Positions 25,797 through 33,935 of a DNA stretch of 43,657 bases are shown here, in pieces. The notes below the pieces were generated by a model. That model made no database searches. It was given only the letters and a program-made list of their open reading frames with translations, and had not been told where the DNA came from. The first letter of the stretch is position 1; each line of letters starts with the position of its first letter. This stretch comes from CAZFDE01 sp964517795 (GTDB lineage Bacteria; Planctomycetota; Phycisphaerae; Sedimentisphaerales; Anaerobacaceae), in assembly GCA_964517795.1 (NCBI GenBank), contig CAZFDE010000016.1, forward strand, positions 1 through 43,657, written 5' to 3'. Position numbers and translations under genes: made by a program.

Positions 25797-26768
25797 TTAG
25801 CCGTCGAAGGGGGCGGCCTGCCGGATCAAGTCCTTGGGGTCTGTGAATCGTTCCCGTCGGGCATAAGTATCGCTGAAGAAAATATCCGCGACGACAGGAA
25901 AATGATCGGAGGCTTTGCGCCCGCTAAAATCGCGATCGACTTGAACACTGAGCACTCGCATATCGGTACTGGCGGTAATATGATCGATCTTCGCCGAACC
26001 CAATCCCATCAACCCGCGTATGGTTCCGACGCCGCTGCGTCCGGGGTAGATCGCCTGCCATGCATTGTTCATTTTGGGATACGGTGTCAACGATGCGGCA
26101 TTCTGCAGATAGGCCATCGCCGGATTATCGATCGTCATATTGAAATCGCCCATCACGATAAATGGATCCTGCTGCTTTCGCCGGTCAATACGCTGTGCCA
26201 GCAGTTCCATGCTTTTCTGGCGCGAATGTTGTGAAAGGACCGACAAGTGAACGTTATAAACATAAAAGCCCGAGCCGGTCTGCTTGTCGATCAGGTGCAC
26301 CCAACTGCACAGCCGGGGCCAGATATTACCCCAGTGTTTGGAGCCGGGGACCGACGGGGTATTGGAAAACCAGAACGTACCGCAATCGTCCATCGTGAAG
26401 CGACTTTTGCGGTAGAAGATCGCGCAGCTTTCGCCGTCGTATCTCCCGTCGTCGCGGCCGACCGCATAATGTGAATATTGCGGTAATGCATCCTGAATAT
26501 CGCGGATCTGTTTGCGCAGACCTTCCTGGGTCGCCACGACATCGGAGGCATTTTGTGAGATGATATCGATCACTTTTTCTCTGCGGCCGGACCAGCGGTT
26601 CAATCCGTCCAGAATCGTATCCACGCGGATGTTAAAGGTCATCGTTTTAATATAACCGGGCGAAGCGTCTTGGAACCAGACTGTTTCGACATGACGGTGA
26701 TGATGGCCGCAGCCGATAACGATTACCACGACAATACTCGACAATACAACCAATACGTTTTTAATCAA
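25797..26768 (-). CDS. Lipoprotein of the endonuclease/exonuclease/phosphatase (EEP) family
   Basis: 323 residues starting at TTG 26768, supported by a strong AGGAGAAGG 5 nt before it; no ATG alternative fits. N-terminal lipoprotein signal with lipobox V-I-G-C followed by an unusual His-rich stretch (GHHHRH). The EEP core is clear: 'KTMTFNIRVDT' (Asn), 'VVATQEG' (catalytic Glu), 'YVYNVHL', 'IVMGDFNM' (Asp, Asn), 'KIDHITAS' and 'ASDHFPVVADI' (terminal Asp-His). Members cleave phosphodiesters or phosphomonoesters (DNase, sphingomyelinase, inositol phosphatase). The lipid anchor puts it in the periplasm or on the outer membrane, so an extracellular phosphoesterase role is more likely than DNA repair. 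The 194 nt on its 3' side (25603-25796) holds nothing recognisable. Confidence 0.87.
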   Translation of the reverse strand: MIKNVLVVLSSIVVVIVIGCGHHHRHVETVWFQDASPGYIKTMTFNIRVDTILDGLNRWSGRREKVIDIISQNASDVVATQEGLRKQIRDIQDALPQYSHYAVGRDDGRYDGESCAIFYRKSRFTMDDCGTFWFSNTPSVPGSKHWGNIWPRLCSWVHLIDKQTGSGFYVYNVHLSVLSQHSRQKSMELLAQRIDRRKQQDPFIVMGDFNMTIDNPAMAYLQNAASLTPYPKMNNAWQAIYPGRSGVGTIRGLMGLGSAKIDHITASTDMRVLSVQVDRDFSGRKASDHFPVVADIFFSDTYARRERFTDPKDLIRQAAPFDG

Positions 26769-27379
26769 TGATCCTTCTCCTAATACCTGATAATGTTCAT
26801 CTGCCCTGTTATTTATCGGGGATCGAATGACGAATAATTAAAAAAATACCCCAACCTTCCTAATTTCCCCAATGAGTGGGTGGCCCCCTCGCAAATGGGC
26901 CCTCACATGGTTGAAAATCCATTTCGGGTTATTAATATACCCTGAAAACGCCGTATTGTACAATATCTACGCGGCAATGTTCATTAAAAATTTTTCTGAT
27001 GGAAAAATCCTGTATTATTTTTTGATCTGATCAGAAAGAGGGCTCATTAAAGAAATAACGGTAATAACAGCCCTTGATAAAGCTCAGCAGTATTTTCCTG
27101 TTGGGATTAAACATTTTGAAATCGAAAATATTTTCGTGTTATACCGGCTGAATTTTTTCTGCATCCGTAACAAATATCTGTCTTAAAGCCAAATCCTAAA
27201 ATTTTCAGTTCGCTCAAAAAAAACAGACTGCTTTCTAATGACATCCGGTTTAAATTCAGTCTTGATTTATATATCCTCTATGTTGGTTTTTATCGGAATA
27301 GCGTTAGTAACGGTCTCTATCTAATATTATTTTTCAGATCGCAAGCGTTTTTTTTCGGGAAATATTGATGATTTTTTGC
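26769..27379. other. Gene-free, AT-rich intergenic stretch of about 0.6 kb
   Basis: No credible ORF on either strand and no tRNA or riboswitch recognised. It contains the perfect palindrome TCTGATCAGA (27026-27035) and, just after it, GGGCT...AGCCC arms (about 27040-27074). Base composition is clearly more AT-rich than the flanking genes. Could hold a small RNA, a decayed gene or upstream regulatory sites for the EEP gene and the gene at 27462. Confidence 0.5.
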
Positions 27380-27408
27380 TTGGTATTTGGCCGACGATAT
27401 GGTAAAAT
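27380..27408 (+). promoter_or_regulatory. Promoter of the 212-residue secreted protein gene
   Basis: TTGGTA (27380-27385), 17 nt spacer, TAAAAT (27403-27408), with TGG in front giving an extended -10. The leader is about 45 nt and carries AAGGA 7 nt before ATG 27462. Confidence 0.55.
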
Positions 27409-27461
27409 AGGTAAATTCAATAGGGCCTAAATCTGACGAATATCGTAATAAGGATATGAAC

Positions 27462-28100
27462 ATGAAAAAGACGGTTATTGGTATCGCATTAGCAGCATGT
27501 GTGGTCAGCGGACTGGTTTGGGCGGCGCCGCAGCCCGAACGCGTGCCCGATCCGGGGATATGGACGGTGGAAGTTCGTTACGAGCATCCGCAGATGATCG
27601 AATTGAAGACCCAGGATACCGGCCAGGTACGCCGGTTCTGGTATGTGCTGATGACCGCGACCAACAACAGCGGCCGGGACATTGATTTTTACCCGCTTTG
27701 CGAACTGATGACCGACACGCTGCAGATCATCCCGCAAGGGGCGTCGGTGGCCCCGGCCGTAATCGAGCAGATCAAACTGCTGCACCAGAGCCAATATCCG
27801 TTTTTGGAAGGCATCGCGCAAACCAGCAACCGACTCCTGCAGGGTGAGAATAACGCCAAGGAACTGGTAATGGTCTGGCCGGACTTCGACCCGAATGCAC
27901 GAGAATTCAGTATCTTCGTCGGCGGACTGAGCAATGAGACCGCGGTGATCGACCACCCCAATGAAAAAGACCAGAACGGCAACCCCAAAAAAATCTATCT
28001 GCGTAAGACCCTGCAACTGGATTACACGATCCCCGGCGAAGCCCGGTTTCGCGATGACCGCAAGATCGAATTCCTCGAAAAATCCTGGGTGATGCGCTAA
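27462..28100 (+). CDS. Exported protein of unknown function
   Basis: 212 residues. ATG 27462 is chosen over 27456 because AAGGA (27450-27454) is at proper distance only for the former. Signal peptide MKKTVIGIALAACVVSGLVWA. The mature part is a small, probably beta-rich domain ('IWTVEVRYEHPQMIEL', 'RRFWYVLMTATNNSGRDIDFYPL', 'KIYLRKTLQLDYTIPGE'); the phrase 'YVLMTATNNSGRDIDF' resembles the NxSG strand of DUF4352/telomeric-repeat-like extracellular Ig folds, but I do not recognise the family. Its stop codon overlaps the htpX stop on the other strand (28097-28100), with no room for a terminator between. Confidence 0.75.
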   Translation: MKKTVIGIALAACVVSGLVWAAPQPERVPDPGIWTVEVRYEHPQMIELKTQDTGQVRRFWYVLMTATNNSGRDIDFYPLCELMTDTLQIIPQGASVAPAVIEQIKLLHQSQYPFLEGIAQTSNRLLQGENNAKELVMVWPDFDPNAREFSIFVGGLSNETAVIDHPNEKDQNGNPKKIYLRKTLQLDYTIPGEARFRDDRKIEFLEKSWVMR

Positions 28101-29344
28101 GCCGCGGGGGATTTTTTGGCATTCTTCAAGTTCAGTGCCTTGTGGCATCGCGGGCAATTGATGTTATTTTTTTTGAAATTGGGTGGAATCTTTAACGTCA
28201 GGCCGCAGCCGCACGTCAAAAACATAAACCCGTTGAGCGTGCGGAAAATATCGCCGACCTGATGCATCTGTTTTTCGAGCTTCTGCTTTTCCTTGGCTTT
28301 GGCGGAGGCCTCGCGAAGGGCGATATCCTCCTTGGTTAGCGCCGCCGCGGGGACAACCGTTTTTTTCTGCCCGGTCGTCGCGGCAAATGCGTCGGAATAA
28401 TGCTTAAACGATGCGCCCTGTGACATATTGCGCAGGATCTTGATGCGTTGGGAGATCGGCGGATGCGTACTGGTCAGATCGGACAGTTTCATCGCCCCAG
28501 CCTTTTTGAAGGGATTGACGATATACATCGGCGCGGTGACCTTGTTGGCGGTCTTGAGCTGCGGGGACCGGTCGCCGGCGATCTTTTCCAGCGCATTAGC
28601 AAGTCCTTCGGGATAGCGAGTCAGCCGGGCGGCACCCGCGTCGGCCAGATATTCGCGGCGCCGCGACAGGGCGAAATACAATAACTGGGCCATAATCGGC
28701 GCAAGAATGGCCGCGATGATGGCGATGACCAGCATGATTAACTGGGCCTGGCCCCCGCCGCCGCGGCCGGAGGAATAGCGGCGATTGCCCGCAAACGAGC
28801 GATAGAACATGCCCCGCAGGAATACCTGCGAAAGCAGCACGATCGAACCGAGCATGATCCCGGCTAAGGTAACAAAGAGAATATCGCGGTGCAGAATATG
28901 GCTCATTTCGTGGGCGATAACGCCCTGCAATTCGTCGCGGTTGAGTCGTGCCAGCAGCCCTGAGGTCACCGCCACCGATGCCGATTCGGGGCTGCGGCCG
29001 GTCGCAAACGCGTTCGGGGCCGGATCGTCGATAATATACACCCGCGGCATCTTCGGCAGACCCGCGGAGATCTTCATCTCTTCGACAATATTGAACAACT
29101 GCGGGTGCATATCGTGGGTAATTTGCTTGGCACGGCTGGCCGAAAGCAAAATGTCGTCGCCGCTGGAAAAGCTGATCATCGTCATAATCAGCCAGACGAA
29201 CGAGGCGATCAGGATGCCGAAAAAGCCGCCCTGCTGACCGAAAAAGGCCAGACCGAGCAGATAGCCCAGGGCCACCAGCACCGCGGCCATGACCGCCATC
29301 AGCATCAGCGAATTGCGTTTATTCGCGCGTATCAGTTCCCACAT
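28097..29344 (-). CDS. htpX: HtpX-type M48 membrane metalloprotease with C-terminal zinc ribbon
   Basis: 415 residues from ATG 29344 (the frame can be extended to TTG 29362). Two N-terminal membrane helices, then the M48 catalytic motif H-E-M-S-H with upstream 'NAFATGRSPESASVAVTSGLL', two more helices and the third ligand region 'RRREYLADAGAARLT'. 'LTSTHPPISQRIKIL' is also typical. HtpX degrades misfolded inner-membrane proteins. The tail carries an extra ribbon-like segment, C-G-C-G ... C-P-R-C, absent from E. coli HtpX (about 290 residues), and a charged helical linker before it. It follows lemA after 32 nt; the lemA-htpX pairing is widespread. Confidence 0.9.
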   Translation of the reverse strand: MWELIRANKRNSLMLMAVMAAVLVALGYLLGLAFFGQQGGFFGILIASFVWLIMTMISFSSGDDILLSASRAKQITHDMHPQLFNIVEEMKISAGLPKMPRVYIIDDPAPNAFATGRSPESASVAVTSGLLARLNRDELQGVIAHEMSHILHRDILFVTLAGIMLGSIVLLSQVFLRGMFYRSFAGNRRYSSGRGGGGQAQLIMLVIAIIAAILAPIMAQLLYFALSRRREYLADAGAARLTRYPEGLANALEKIAGDRSPQLKTANKVTAPMYIVNPFKKAGAMKLSDLTSTHPPISQRIKILRNMSQGASFKHYSDAFAATTGQKKTVVPAAALTKEDIALREASAKAKEKQKLEKQMHQVGDIFRTLNGFMFLTCGCGLTLKIPPNFKKNNINCPRCHKALNLKNAKKSPAA

Positions 29345-29376
29345 AACAGTCTCTATGCTCAAACATCAAATACGGT

Positions 29377-29940
29377 TCATTTCGAGAAGCTGACCTGCGG
29401 GACTTCGCGTTCGCTTGCAACTTCGATCTCGAAGAAATCGCGTTTGCCGAAGCTGAACATCCCGGCGACCATGTTCGAGGGGAACATCTGGATCTTGTTG
29501 TTGTAAAACAGGACCTGGTCATTGTAGCTCTGGCGAGCGAAGGCGATTTTGTTTTCGGTACTGGTCAGCTCTTCCTGCAGGGCCAGGAAATTCTGATTGG
29601 CCTTCAGGTCGGGATAATTTTCCACCACCAGCATGAACTTGCTGAGCGCTTCGCTGAGCATCCCTTCGGTCTTGGATGCTTCGGAAACATTTTGGGCGCC
29701 CATTGCCTTGCTGCGGGCCTCAGTGATCGCCTCGAAGGTTTCCCGTTCGTGGGTCATGTAGCCCTTGGCCGTCTCGACCAGGTTCGGGATCAGGTCGTGG
29801 CGGCGTTTGAGCTGCACGTCGATCTGCGACCAGGCGTTATCGACCTGGTTGCGAAGCCGGACCAGCGAATTGTAGATGCCGACCACAAACAGGATCAGCA
29901 GCACCAAAATGACAAGAACAACAATCAACGGAACCATCAT
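29377..29940 (-). CDS. lemA: LemA family protein
   Basis: 187 residues. One N-terminal transmembrane helix (VPLIVVLVILVLLILFVVGIYNS region) followed by the LemA signature 'LVRLRNQVDNAWSQIDVQLKRRHDLIPNLVETAKGYM', 'HERETFEAITEARSKAM' and 'FLALQEELTSTENKIAFARQSYND'. The function is not settled; it forms a helical bundle at the membrane and is often linked to HtpX. Strong SD (AAGGAG); start is the first or second of two adjacent ATG codons. It lies 33 nt after the symporter gene, so symporter-lemA-htpX may be one transcript. Confidence 0.93.
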   Translation of the reverse strand: MMVPLIVVLVILVLLILFVVGIYNSLVRLRNQVDNAWSQIDVQLKRRHDLIPNLVETAKGYMTHERETFEAITEARSKAMGAQNVSEASKTEGMLSEALSKFMLVVENYPDLKANQNFLALQEELTSTENKIAFARQSYNDQVLFYNNKIQMFPSNMVAGMFSFGKRDFFEIEVASEREVPQVSFSK

Positions 29941-29973
29941 GATTCTCCTTCAATAAATTCTCATATAAACGCT

Positions 29974-31641
29974 TTACCTGAATATCATATACAGAACGGC
30001 CGTGACTGCAATAATAATCGCACCGGCAAGATAGCGATACCGATACGGCGTCAGGTTGAAATCGGCCTGTTCGGGCAATGTTCGGGCCTCTTTCAGCGGT
30101 TTAATCGCCGCCATAATCAGCATCAGTATCACTAAGATGACAAAAATAAATCCCATGTGGTGCAAAAACGCCCATGAATGGAATACCGACATCGCCTTGC
30201 ACAGTCCCGGAACACGATTGCATAAAAGATCGTTTTGCCAGATATCGGCGGCAAATCGGCTGAATCCATACAGCGGTACACTCAGCAGCAAAGCGGTTTT
30301 GGCGGCAATCGGCGGAACACGCTTAAAAAAGATACCGGTAACAAAAACCGCCACAATTCCGGGTGTGATAAAGCCCCAGATCTCCTGGATATAAGCGAAG
30401 ACACCTTCAAACTTTGAGATAATGGGCGCCCACATACACGCCACGATCACAATGACCGTGGTGGAGATTCGTCCGATGACCAGTTCGTGGTGCGATGTCG
30501 ATCGCGGATTGATATATTTTTTATAGATATCGATGGTGAAGATCGTCGAAGCGGAATTGAGACCCGAATTAAACGTACTCATCACCGCCCCGCACAGGGC
30601 CGCGAACATCACACCGCGAAGCTGCGGCGGCAGGATCTGGCTGATTAAAAACGGGTAGGCCTTATCGGGTTGGGATATTTGATCGGCATACATCTGAAAG
30701 GCCATGATACCGGGAATCACAATAATAAACGGTATCACCAGCTTAATGCCCGCGGCCAGCATGATTCCCTTCTGTCCTTCAGCAAGGTTTTTGGCGCCGA
30801 GGGTTCGCTGGGTAATAAATTGGTTCAATCCCCAGTAGAACAAATTCGGAATCCACAGCCCGCCGACAAAGACAGCCAGCCACGGCACATCCGGATCGTT
30901 CCAGGGTTTGATCGCATGGAGCTTTTCGGCGTTGGCGGCGGCGAAACTGCTCCAGCCGTCGATGATGCTGCCGTCTCCAAGCATATGCAGCCCCATCAGC
31001 GCGACGATCGCACCGCCGAGGATCAGGGCGCCGCCCTGCAGCAGATCGGACCAGACGACCGCTTTGAGGCCGCCGTAGATGGTGTAGGTACCGGCAATGA
31101 TGCCGATCAGCCATATAGCGCCGATATTCGCCCACCATTCAGCCCTCTCTATAGTGATATCGAACCGCTGGGCCAAATGCGCCGGAATATCGAAGATCGC
31201 ATTGAGTGCGACCGCCCCGCTGTATAGCACCGTTGCCAACAGGACGATGACATATGCCAACATCAGGTAGATCGCCATGATCGAGCGGGTGGTGGTATCG
31301 TATTTGTATTCGAGAAATTCCGGCATCGTGTAAATACCGGCCCGAAGAAATTTCGGCAGCAGCCACAAAGCGACGATCACCAGACATACCGCAGCCATCC
31401 ATTCGTAACTGGCGATAGCCAGGCCAATCCGGCTGAATGCCGAGCCGGCCATGCCGACAAAATGCTCGGTGGAGATATTCGAGGCGATCAGTGAAAACCC
31501 GATCAGCGGCCAGGTTAGTTTTCGCCCGGCCAGAAAATAATCCTCGCTGCTCTGCTCTTTGCGCCCGGCATAGAGTGAGACCGACATCACCGTGCCCATA
31601 AAGGCGAGAAACACTGTTAAATCAATCCATGTCAGACCCAT
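29974..31641 (-). CDS. Sodium/solute symporter (SSS family, vSGLT-like)
   Basis: 555 residues with about 14 membrane helices. The segment 'SLIASNISTEHFVGMAGSAF' plus 'GLAIASYEWM' is very close to the sodium/galactose transporter vSGLT, as is 'YWGLNQFITQRTLGAKN'; the position of the substrate-binding Gln in 'EQFIG' is His here, so specificity may differ. 'GVMFAALCGAVMSTFNSGLNSASTIFTIDIY' is the SSS helix 8 signature. It imports a sugar (or related solute) with Na+. It is divergently placed from a galactokinase-like gene (31757), which suggests uptake and phosphorylation of the same sugar. SD AGGGAGC. Confidence 0.9.
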   Translation of the reverse strand: MGLTWIDLTVFLAFMGTVMSVSLYAGRKEQSSEDYFLAGRKLTWPLIGFSLIASNISTEHFVGMAGSAFSRIGLAIASYEWMAAVCLVIVALWLLPKFLRAGIYTMPEFLEYKYDTTTRSIMAIYLMLAYVIVLLATVLYSGAVALNAIFDIPAHLAQRFDITIERAEWWANIGAIWLIGIIAGTYTIYGGLKAVVWSDLLQGGALILGGAIVALMGLHMLGDGSIIDGWSSFAAANAEKLHAIKPWNDPDVPWLAVFVGGLWIPNLFYWGLNQFITQRTLGAKNLAEGQKGIMLAAGIKLVIPFIIVIPGIMAFQMYADQISQPDKAYPFLISQILPPQLRGVMFAALCGAVMSTFNSGLNSASTIFTIDIYKKYINPRSTSHHELVIGRISTTVIVIVACMWAPIISKFEGVFAYIQEIWGFITPGIVAVFVTGIFFKRVPPIAAKTALLLSVPLYGFSRFAADIWQNDLLCNRVPGLCKAMSVFHSWAFLHHMGFIFVILVILMLIMAAIKPLKEARTLPEQADFNLTPYRYRYLAGAIIIAVTAVLYMIFR

Positions 31642-31720
31642 CGCTGCTCCCTGTTTCAGTCAGTATTGTGCCCGATATTGTAAACTATACGCATGAAATG
31701 GCAATAATATTCATTTTCAG

Positions 31721-31749
31721 TTGTCTATGCGTATATTATTCGGTATAAA
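31721..31749 (+). promoter_or_regulatory. Promoter of the galactokinase-like gene, predicted leaderless
   Basis: TTGTCT (31721-31726), 17 nt spacer, TATAAA (31744-31749). ATG 31757 follows after 7 nt without a Shine-Dalgarno. This also argues against the in-frame TTG 31721 and ATG 31727 as starts. Confidence 0.45.
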
Positions 31750-31756
31750 ACCACGT

Positions 31757-33010
31757 ATGAATGAAACTGAGCAAAATAAAAAGGCCATCGAAAAGATCCG
31801 GCAATTTGCCGAAATCTCCCGAATTGATGTCACCGGCGCCAAAGTCCGCCGCAGTTCATCGCGGTTTTGTTTCGGGGTCGAACATGGTGACTACAACGGC
31901 ACCGACCTGTTTGGCGTCGGTACGGACCGGTTTATCTGGCTGGCATACAAAGCAAGAACGGACAATCGGATGCGGCTGTTCAGCGGCAATTTCCCCGATG
32001 ACGGCGTGATCGAATTTGAGCTGGGCCAAACACCCCAAGCTCAATCGCCGCAGATCGCCGACACCTGGGCGCGATTCGCCTGGGGCAGTGACTTTATTCT
32101 GCAGCGCGAGGGATTCTCGATTAATCATGGTTTCGAGGCAATCATCTACGGTAATATCCCCGGCGGCGGCATGTCACGATCGGCCTCGCTGACATTGAAT
32201 CTGATCCTGACGCTTCTGGAGGTTAACGACATTGAAATTGATGACCCAATGAAAATCGTGGACCTGGCCCAGGCGGTGGAGAACGATTATATCGGCTCGC
32301 CCTGCGGTAAGCTCGACCAGATTATGATCCTCTTTGCCAAAACCGGGATGGGAACCTACTATCAGCCCGCCGGACATAAGATCGAATATACCCCGCTCGG
32401 CGAAGATGCGATTGATTTTCGAATCGTGGTGATGGATACCGGTACTGTGCGGCCGGGACTGGAAAAATCCACCTATAAAATCCGCCGAACTGAATGCGAA
32501 GAATTGGTTGCCCTGCTGCAGCAAAACGGTTATACCATCGAAAACCTCGCCGATGTGAACGATCAGCAAACCTATGAAAAAATAAAAAGCACGTTTGAAC
32601 AATCACATCCGGACCACGTCAAGCGACTTAAATATATTTATGCCGCTCAGCAGCGATTTTTCAAACTGCTCGATGCATGGCGAAACGGGGATGTCGAAAC
32701 GATTGGGCATATCTTCCGCGAAGACGGCATCGGCCTGCGCGAGGATTATCAGATATCCGGCCAGGAGCTTGAAGCCATGTGCGATATCGCCCGAACGGTG
32801 CCGGGTGTATTGGGTGAGCGAATGCTCGGCGGCGGCGACAAGGGCGCATCGGGCGCAATCGTCAAGGCTGAAAATGTTGACGGTCTATACAAGGCTATCC
32901 ACGATCAGTACCCTAAAAAATGCCCACGGTACGCTGATAAATTCGCCCTGCATACCTGCCGGATCGTGGACGGCATCAAAACGTATAAACACCTTGACAC
33001 GTTCATTTAA
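31757..33010 (+). CDS. GHMP-family sugar kinase, divergent galactokinase
   Basis: 417 residues. Three GHMP motifs in galactokinase order: 'CFGVEHGDYNG' (motif 1; canonical GEHTDYNG has Thr where this has Gly), 'IPGGGMSRSASLTL' (motif 2, ATP loop; canonical GGGLSSSAS) and 'RMLGGGDKGASGAIV' (motif 3). 'GSPCGKLDQIMILFAKTG' supplies the catalytic Asp as in GalK. It phosphorylates C1 of a hexose; galactose is likely but the motif changes leave room for another sugar. Divergent from the vSGLT-like symporter. Cytoplasmic. No galT or galE in the window. Confidence 0.82.
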   Translation: MNETEQNKKAIEKIRQFAEISRIDVTGAKVRRSSSRFCFGVEHGDYNGTDLFGVGTDRFIWLAYKARTDNRMRLFSGNFPDDGVIEFELGQTPQAQSPQIADTWARFAWGSDFILQREGFSINHGFEAIIYGNIPGGGMSRSASLTLNLILTLLEVNDIEIDDPMKIVDLAQAVENDYIGSPCGKLDQIMILFAKTGMGTYYQPAGHKIEYTPLGEDAIDFRIVVMDTGTVRPGLEKSTYKIRRTECEELVALLQQNGYTIENLADVNDQQTYEKIKSTFEQSHPDHVKRLKYIYAAQQRFFKLLDAWRNGDVETIGHIFREDGIGLREDYQISGQELEAMCDIARTVPGVLGERMLGGGDKGASGAIVKAENVDGLYKAIHDQYPKKCPRYADKFALHTCRIVDGIKTYKHLDTFI

Positions 33011-33022
33011 ATAGTGTATCAT
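32994..33022 (+). promoter_or_regulatory. Promoter of the FHA gene pair with palindromic -10
   Basis: Perfect TTGACA (32994-32999), 17 nt spacer, TATCAT (33017-33022). The boxes overlap the end of the galactokinase gene. The -10 forms the left arm of the palindrome TATCAT-CA-ATGATA (33017-33030), a possible operator. Confidence 0.7.
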
Positions 33023-33061
33023 CAATGATATACGGCTGTATGTCCTCAGAGAGGAGATACG

Positions 33062-33922
33062 ATGCGGCTTGTGATCAAACAAAACGACGAACCGATCAAA
33101 TCGCTGGATCTGCCGACCGGGCCGATCTATTTGGGCCGACTGCCCCGCAGCGACGTGCATCTTCCCGACCGAAATGTCTCCCGCCAGCATGCCGTGATCT
33201 ATCAAAGTCAGGATAATACATGGATCCTCGAGGACCTCAAATCTGCCAATAAAACGTATCTCAACGATACCGAAATCGAAAAGACCGAACTGCATGACGG
33301 CGACCGGATCCGAATCTGCGATTATACGATCGACGTCGAACTAAACGCCACTGCGGTCGAGGATAAAACCGTCGATCTGTCTGATACGTTGACCACAGCC
33401 GCACACGAACCGCAGGTCATCATTCGCCGGCCGGATAGTACCCATGCCCCGGCCGTCCAACTGCCGCCCAAACGCATTAAGGATTTCGCCCAGGCAACCG
33501 AGCTGATCTGTCGCGCGCGCGGGCTGGATGAAATGATCAAAGCGCTGTTGGTGATCGGGTTTCGCCAATTCACATGCTTTCATACCTGGGCCGCGCTGCG
33601 CAACGAACCCGAAGGCGAAATGATCTGCCACGGGGGCAAGGCCCGGGCGGGTCTGTTCGTCAAGCTCGAGCAATTGGCACTCAAAGACCGCATCGAAGAG
33701 GCTGTCGAAAAAAAATATTACTACCTCTTTTCCCGGCTGAGCGTCGAACACCGTGACGCCGGGATTAATTCGGTTATGATCGCACCGATCTGCAACCCGA
33801 CCGGCTGCTTCGGGGTGATCTATATCGACAACGGCCGGGACCACCCCCAGTATGAGGTCAGCGATCTGGATTACCTGCTGTTTCTGACGGTTCATACCGC
33901 GTCGGTGTTACGCAATTTTTAA
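33062..33922 (+). CDS. FHA domain protein with C-terminal GAF-like domain
   Basis: 286 residues. The N-terminal FHA domain (about 1-95) has the phosphothreonine-binding residues: 'IYLGRLPRSDVHLP' (Gly-Arg), 'NVSRQHAVIY' (Ser-Arg-x-His) and 'LKSANKTYLND' (Asn). A linker of about 45 residues follows ('IIRRPDSTHAPAVQLPPKRIKDF'), then a GAF-like domain (about 145-286: 'FHTWAALRNEPEGEMICHGGKA', 'VMIAPICNPTGCFGVIYIDNG', 'YEVSDLDYLLFLTVHTASVL'). It should read phospho-Thr marks and sense a small ligand or serve as docking module. SD GAGAGGAGA. Followed after 13 nt by its paralog. The kinase/PP2C pair at 7903-10026 could supply the phosphorylation. Confidence 0.9.
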   Translation: MRLVIKQNDEPIKSLDLPTGPIYLGRLPRSDVHLPDRNVSRQHAVIYQSQDNTWILEDLKSANKTYLNDTEIEKTELHDGDRIRICDYTIDVELNATAVEDKTVDLSDTLTTAAHEPQVIIRRPDSTHAPAVQLPPKRIKDFAQATELICRARGLDEMIKALLVIGFRQFTCFHTWAALRNEPEGEMICHGGKARAGLFVKLEQLALKDRIEEAVEKKYYYLFSRLSVEHRDAGINSVMIAPICNPTGCFGVIYIDNGRDHPQYEVSDLDYLLFLTVHTASVLRNF

Positions 33923-33935
33923 ATAGGAGTCTATT

